From assembly GCA_002389175.1 (NCBI GenBank), contig DGNZ01000314.1:1-9351 (forward strand): a stretch of 9,351 bases of DNA, given 5' to 3'. This document shows, piece by piece, positions 5,833 through 9,351 of the stretch. Each line of letters starts with the position of its first letter. Within the stretch, counting starts at the first letter, position 1. The stretch is from Rhodospirillaceae bacterium UBA4479. GTDB taxonomy: Bacteria > Pseudomonadota > Alphaproteobacteria > Rhodospirillales > Casp-alpha2. Position numbers and translations under genes: made by a program. The notes under the pieces were generated by a model that searched no databases, was not told where the DNA came from, and was given only the letters and a program-made list of their open reading frames with translations.

Positions 5833-6612
5833 ATGAATGAGCAACCGCAAACTCCGCGCCCGTCTTCTGCAACAGAGGGCACGGCTATTGAGCTAATCGA
5901 CGTCAACAAGTGGTATGGTGATTTCCAGGCGTTGGTTGATATCAACTTGTCCGTAAAACGCGGCGAACGCGTTGTCGTCTGTGGCCCGTCTGGGTCTGGA
6001 AAATCGACCATGATCCGCTGTATAAACCGCTTGGAACATCACCAACGCGGTAAAATCATCGTCGATGGAACAGAGCTAACGGATAACCTGAAGAACATCG
6101 AAGCCGTACGAAGCGAAGTCGGCATGGTCTTTCAATCATTCAACTTGTTCCCGCACATGCGGATCATAGACAATCTGACATTGGCCCCCATGTTGGTTCG
6201 TAAAATGCCAAAGGCTGACGCCGAAGAATTAGCGATGAGCTACCTCGAGCGCGTTCAGATACCTGAACAGGCCTATAAATACCCAGGGCAGTTGTCCGGT
6301 GGACAGCAGCAGCGCGTCGCCATTGCACGCTCGCTATGCATGCAACCGCGCGTCATGCTGTTTGATGAACCGACGTCAGCTCTTGATCCAGAAATGATCA
6401 AAGAAGTCTTGGACGTGATGGTTGAACTTGCCGACGAAGGCATGACCATGATGGTGGTCACGCATGAGATGGGCTTCGCCAAAACCGTTGCCGATACCAT
6501 GATCTTTATGGATTTGGGCGAGATCGTCGAAGTCGCAAAACCTGAAGTATTCTTTACCAACCCCGAGAACGAGAGAACACAGTTGTTCTTAAAGCAGATT
6601 CTCACGCACTAA
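5833..6612 (+). CDS. aapP: Amino-acid ABC transporter ATP-binding protein, AapP type
   Basis: This is the cytoplasmic ATPase (259 aa) that drives the importer. All ABC motifs are intact: Walker A GPSGSGKST (51-59), Q-loop VFQSFNLFPHM (99-109, Gln101), signature LSGGQQQRVAIAR (154-166), Walker B VMLFDEP (174-180, catalytic Glu179), D-loop SALD (182-185) and the switch His211 in VVTHEMGFA. The sequence belongs to the GlnQ/HisP/AapP polar amino-acid group. I choose the ATG at 5833 because GGAG (5819-5822) is 10 nt upstream. An in-frame TTG at 5827 would sit only 4 nt from it and add just two residues. It acts as a homodimer beneath AapQ/AapM. A 28-nt gap to the next gene makes read-through into the PLP enzymes likely. 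Confidence 0.95.
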   Translation: MNEQPQTPRPSSATEGTAIELIDVNKWYGDFQALVDINLSVKRGERVVVCGPSGSGKSTMIRCINRLEHHQRGKIIVDGTELTDNLKNIEAVRSEVGMVFQSFNLFPHMRIIDNLTLAPMLVRKMPKADAEELAMSYLERVQIPEQAYKYPGQLSGGQQQRVAIARSLCMQPRVMLFDEPTSALDPEMIKEVLDVMVELADEGMTMMVVTHEMGFAKTVADTMIFMDLGEIVEVAKPEVFFTNPENERTQLFLKQILTH

Positions 6613-6640
6613 CCCGAGTCCCATTGTCGAGGAGATACCC

Positions 6641-7786
6641 ATGCAACAGAGCACCCCTGAGGAAGTTGACTGGTCCGCATTGCGCGCAGACTTCCCGACC
6701 ACAGAAAAATTCTGTTACTTGAACCTCGCCAATAAAGCGATCTTGCCGACGCTGGTCGAAAAATCGATGCAGTCATGGATGCACGATATCTATGAGCACG
6801 CTGGCGATAGCGCATTTTCGATGGGTGAAATAGAGAAAACACGCGCAGCGGTCGCCGACACGTTTGGTGCACCACCCGAATGCATCGCGTTGATCAAAAA
6901 CACTTCCGAAGGAATCAATATTGTCGCACAGGGTTTTCCCTGGAAAGACGGTGATAACGTCGTGATCTCTGAGTTCGAGCACGAGAATAATACTTTTCCC
7001 TGGCGGCATCTTGCCAAGCGCGGCATTGAAATTCGTATCGCACCACCGGGTGACGACGGGCGCGTAACCGTCGATCAGTACCGTGATTTGGTCGACGCTC
7101 ACACGCGCATCCTTGCTGTCGGTTGGGTTGTTTATGGCAATGGGTATCGCTCTGACCTTCGCGAATTATCTGCATTCTGCCATGACAAAGGCGTCAAGTT
7201 GATGGTCGATGGCATCCAGGCCGTGGGTATATTGAATGAGCGTTTGGATGACGTCGGTGCAGACATCATCATCGCGGGCGGTCACAAGGCACAGTTCAGT
7301 CTTGCGGGTGCTGGCATCATGTATGCGACGACTGAGGTGATACAGATGTTAACGCCACCTTATGCCGCCAAATACAGCTTCGATACTTTGGACCGGACTA
7401 TTGATGCCCCGGCTTTGGCCGATGACGCCCATCGGTTTGAATACGGAAATCCCAATTTCGCCGGGCTATGGGTCCAACGAAGGTCCGCTGAGTATATTAA
7501 ACAGATTGGTCTTGATAACATTGATGCCCGCGTCGAAGCCCTGACATCTTATCTGATTGAATGTGCGGACAAGCATCAAGTACGTGTGCGCACGCCGCGA
7601 CCATGGTCACAACGCGGCGGCATCGTCAGTCTCGATCTTGGGGGACATGCTGGTAAGGCTGTAAAAGCATTGCATGATCAAGGCGTGATCGTAGCTGAAA
7701 AAGACGGTCATCTTAGAACGTCCATGCATTTTTATAATAACGAAGAAGACATCGACCAGTTCTTTTCAGCACTTCAGGCTTTGTGA
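6641..7786 (+). CDS. Class V aminotransferase-fold PLP-dependent enzyme (CefD/Csd-like superfamily)
   Basis: This is a full-length fold-type I PLP enzyme, 381 aa. Landmarks are NTSEGIN (87-93, cofactor phosphate region), EFEHENNTFPW (111-121, with His114 at the PLP-stacking position), VDGIQAVG (189-196, Asp190 for the pyridine nitrogen), the Schiff-base Lys216 in GGHKAQFSLAGAGIMY (213-228), HRFEYGNPNF (264-273) and a C-terminal LRTSMHFYNNEEDID (358-372) with Arg359 for a substrate carboxylate. The four cysteines (25, 81, 180, 308) are not at the mobile-loop position of cysteine desulfurases, so sulfur mobilisation is unlikely. Epimerisation, elimination, lyase activity or transamination of an amino acid are all possible. 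GAGGAG lies 6 nt before the ATG. It follows aapP by 28 nt and overlaps the next gene's ribosome site, so it probably works on the imported compound. Confidence 0.88.
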   Translation: MQQSTPEEVDWSALRADFPTTEKFCYLNLANKAILPTLVEKSMQSWMHDIYEHAGDSAFSMGEIEKTRAAVADTFGAPPECIALIKNTSEGINIVAQGFPWKDGDNVVISEFEHENNTFPWRHLAKRGIEIRIAPPGDDGRVTVDQYRDLVDAHTRILAVGWVVYGNGYRSDLRELSAFCHDKGVKLMVDGIQAVGILNERLDDVGADIIIAGGHKAQFSLAGAGIMYATTEVIQMLTPPYAAKYSFDTLDRTIDAPALADDAHRFEYGNPNFAGLWVQRRSAEYIKQIGLDNIDARVEALTSYLIECADKHQVRVRTPRPWSQRGGIVSLDLGGHAGKAVKALHDQGVIVAEKDGHLRTSMHFYNNEEDIDQFFSALQAL

Positions 7787-7790
7787 GGAG
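7786..7790 (+). promoter_or_regulatory. Ribosome binding site that fixes a TTG start
   Basis: AGGAG begins on the last base of the preceding TGA stop codon and lies 6 nt before the TTG at 7797. The next in-frame ATG (codon 21) would remove the conserved N-terminal SDTSTRPT block, so this site decides the start and implies translational coupling with the upstream aminotransferase-fold gene. Confidence 0.75.
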
Positions 7791-7796
7791 TTCCCT

Positions 7797-8840
7797 TTGA
7801 CGCCCCCAATCTCTATCGATCTCATCAGTGATACATCGACGCGACCGACAGCCGGCATGCGTAAAGCCATGTCAGACGCAGTCGTGGGTGATGAACAAAA
7901 CTTTGAAGACCCCTCGACCAATTTGTTGTGCGAACGGGTGGCTGAAATGCTTGGCAAAGAAGCCGCCGTATTGATGCCAACGGGGATCATGTCGAATAAC
8001 GCAGCGATCCTAACCCATTGCCGTTCGGGTGATGACATCATCTGCTCGTCGGATGCGCACATAATCGGATCAGAAGGCGGTGCCCCTGCTGCATTGGGTG
8101 GCATCTCCATCACGCCGATTGATACGGAAAAAGGTGTCTTCACGGCGGACGACGTCAAACAACGAATTCGGCCTAAAAAAGCACGAGCACCGAAATCCCG
8201 TCTCGTCCATATAGAGCAAACAACGAACAGAGGCGGCGGCAGTGTCTGGCCGTTAGAGGTCATCAATGACATCGCCGAATACGCCCACGAACATGGTCTT
8301 TCCGTTCACATGGATGGTGCCCGCCTGGTCCATGCATCCATAGCCTCTGGCATTTCCATGCGCGATTTTGCCGCTCAATGCGACAGCGTATGGATTGACT
8401 TATCAAAGGGATTGGGTTGCCCGGTCGGCAGCGTGCTTGCGGGCAGCCAAGATTTTATCGACGACGTATGGGTATGGAAACACCGCCTTGGTGGCGCGAT
8501 GCGTCAATCAGGCGTTCTGGCTGCAGCCGGTCTTTATGCGCTCGATCATCACATTGATCGCTTGGCCAAAGACCACGCAAACGCGAAATTTCTGGCAAAC
8601 GCGATTGAGGAAATGCCGGGACTTCGCCTCGATCCCGGCCCTGTTGAGACCAATCTGGTGTTTTTTGATGTGTCCGAGTCTGGCAAAACGGCGCCAGAGA
8701 TTACATCGAAACTATTGGAGTCTGGAATCCGAATGGGTGCTACGACCGAAAAACGTATCCGCGCTGTGACCCATTTGGATGTATCAAAGGATGATGTTCA
8801 AAAAGCCATCAACGCCCTGCGGCACATCATCCAGAATTAG
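7797..8840 (+). CDS. Threonine aldolase family (beta-eliminating lyase-type) PLP enzyme
   Basis: The 347-aa protein has the length and block order of low-specificity L-threonine aldolases, which split beta-hydroxy-alpha-amino acids into glycine plus an aldehyde. Blocks seen are IDLISDTSTRPT (7-18), GDEQNFEDPSTN (31-42), EAAVLMPTGIMSNNAA (55-70), AHI with His88 stacking on PLP, HMDGARL (171-177), the Schiff-base Lys204 in DLSKGLGCPVGSVLAGS (201-217), LGGAMRQSGVLAAAGLYAL (231-249) and RAVTHLDV (322-329). Two positions are unusual: the common GDDVYGEDPT is GDEQNFEDPS, losing the Tyr, and the ENTHN motif is EQTTN, so the active-site His (His126 of E. coli LtaE) is Thr143. Substrate preference may therefore differ from threonine. 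The start is TTG, 10 nt after the previous stop codon. Its 3' end overlaps the convergent gene by 14 bp. Confidence 0.87.
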   Translation: MTPPISIDLISDTSTRPTAGMRKAMSDAVVGDEQNFEDPSTNLLCERVAEMLGKEAAVLMPTGIMSNNAAILTHCRSGDDIICSSDAHIIGSEGGAPAALGGISITPIDTEKGVFTADDVKQRIRPKKARAPKSRLVHIEQTTNRGGGSVWPLEVINDIAEYAHEHGLSVHMDGARLVHASIASGISMRDFAAQCDSVWIDLSKGLGCPVGSVLAGSQDFIDDVWVWKHRLGGAMRQSGVLAAAGLYALDHHIDRLAKDHANAKFLANAIEEMPGLRLDPGPVETNLVFFDVSESGKTAPEITSKLLESGIRMGATTEKRIRAVTHLDVSKDDVQKAINALRHIIQN

Positions 8841-9351
8841 TCGCTTGCCAATCTGAAACCAGTTCAAGCACGCGATCTACATCAGCATCTGAATTGTAGA
8901 TATGGAATGCGAACCGAAGCATGCCGCGACGGATCGTGTGAAGCACATCGGCATCCAGTAAGTGTTGATGCAGCGCCGCTGAGTCCGCATCGTCCGTTGT
9001 ATCATGCCCTTCGGACGGATGCCCAACACAGACAATGTTGGAACGTTCGCTCGGATCACGGCCGTTAATGACGTTGAGACCCAATTCTTCGAGACCTTCT
9101 GCCAGTCGCGTCGCCAGCCGAACCACATGCTTATCGATATGCTCGGTCCCGATATCACCGAGAATTTTTAAGGACTGCTGCGCTACTGTGATCACTGGAA
9201 AATTGTAGTTCCCAAGATCAAAGCGGAGTGCCCCATCCATCAACTTATACTGCATCGATCCAAACGCCGCCTCGGGCACATCATGTCCCAAATCGACACC
9301 AAATCGGGCAAGATACGCAGGCACCATCTGATCCGCCCATTCCCGACGACA
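8827..9351 (-). CDS. Second class V aminotransferase-fold PLP enzyme, C-terminal part (5' end outside window)
   Basis: The minus-strand frame is open to the last base of the window, and the residues before the first Met (CRREWADQ) fit the family pattern leading into MVPAYLARFG, so this is the C-terminal 174 residues of a longer gene. The order AYLARFGVDLG, ALRFDLGNYNFP, a long helix, and the terminal GMLRFAFHIYNSDADVDRVLEL matches the small domain of class V aminotransferases. It parallels residues about 240-380 of the enzyme encoded at 6641-7786 (RFEYGNPNF against RFDLGNYNF; LRTSMHFYNN against LRFAFHIYNS). The two are therefore paralogues in opposite orientation. The PLP lysine lies outside the window. 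The TGA stop is inside the last codons of the threonine aldolase gene. Its promoter is not in view, so it belongs to another transcript. Confidence 0.85.
   Translation of the reverse strand, partial: CRREWADQMVPAYLARFGVDLGHDVPEAAFGSMQYKLMDGALRFDLGNYNFPVITVAQQSLKILGDIGTEHIDKHVVRLATRLAEGLEELGLNVINGRDPSERSNIVCVGHPSEGHDTTDDADSAALHQHLLDADVLHTIRRGMLRFAFHIYNSDADVDRVLELVSDWQATNSG

Noticed and set aside
2..7786. Beta-lactam biosynthesis: the C45 protein resembles isopenicillin N acyltransferase and the class V enzyme belongs to the superfamily of isopenicillin N epimerase.
   Set aside because: No ACV synthetase or isopenicillin N synthase is visible, both families are broad, and the context is an amino-acid importer. 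The resemblance is at superfamily level only.

Overview
The window reads as alphaproteobacterial chromosome of moderate GC (roughly half, estimated by eye). The four-part polar amino-acid transporter of the AapJQMP type, a GntR/FCD regulator and the style of the intergenic regions fit a Rhodospirillales-like or other marine-type alphaproteobacterium. That taxonomic placement is inference. No rRNA, tRNA, CRISPR, insertion sequence or phage gene was seen.

Layout: (1) 2-583, + strand: the C-terminal 193 residues of a C45-type (isopenicillin N acyltransferase-like) Ntn-hydrolase, cut by the window start. (2) 657-1442: a crotonase-fold enoyl-CoA hydratase/isomerase. (3) 1522-2226: a GntR-family regulator with an FCD domain, with a perfect 16-bp palindrome touching its start codon. 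(4) 2368-6612: a complete amino-acid ABC transporter made of a periplasmic binding protein, a strong stem-loop, two permeases and an ATPase (aapJ, aapQ, aapM, aapP). (5) 6641-7786: a class V PLP aminotransferase-fold enzyme. (6) 7797-8840: a threonine-aldolase-family PLP enzyme with a TTG start. (7) 8827-9351, - strand: the C-terminal part of a second class V aminotransferase, converging on and overlapping the aldolase by 14 bp.

The tight spacing from aapQ to the aldolase (4, 17, 28 and 10 nt between genes) suggests one transcription unit in which an imported amino acid or close relative is passed to two PLP enzymes. The regulator directly upstream is the natural candidate to sense that substrate. 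The C45 hydrolase (amide bond cleavage) and the crotonase (acyl-CoA chemistry) lie upstream on the same strand and may or may not belong to the same pathway. The substrate cannot be read from the sequence. The module looks like an unassigned amino-acid-derivative uptake and catabolism locus rather than a defence or mobile system. The most concrete unusual signals are the regulatory dyads around the gntR start, the possible leaderless gntR mRNA, and the paralogous class V enzymes flanking an atypical threonine aldolase.
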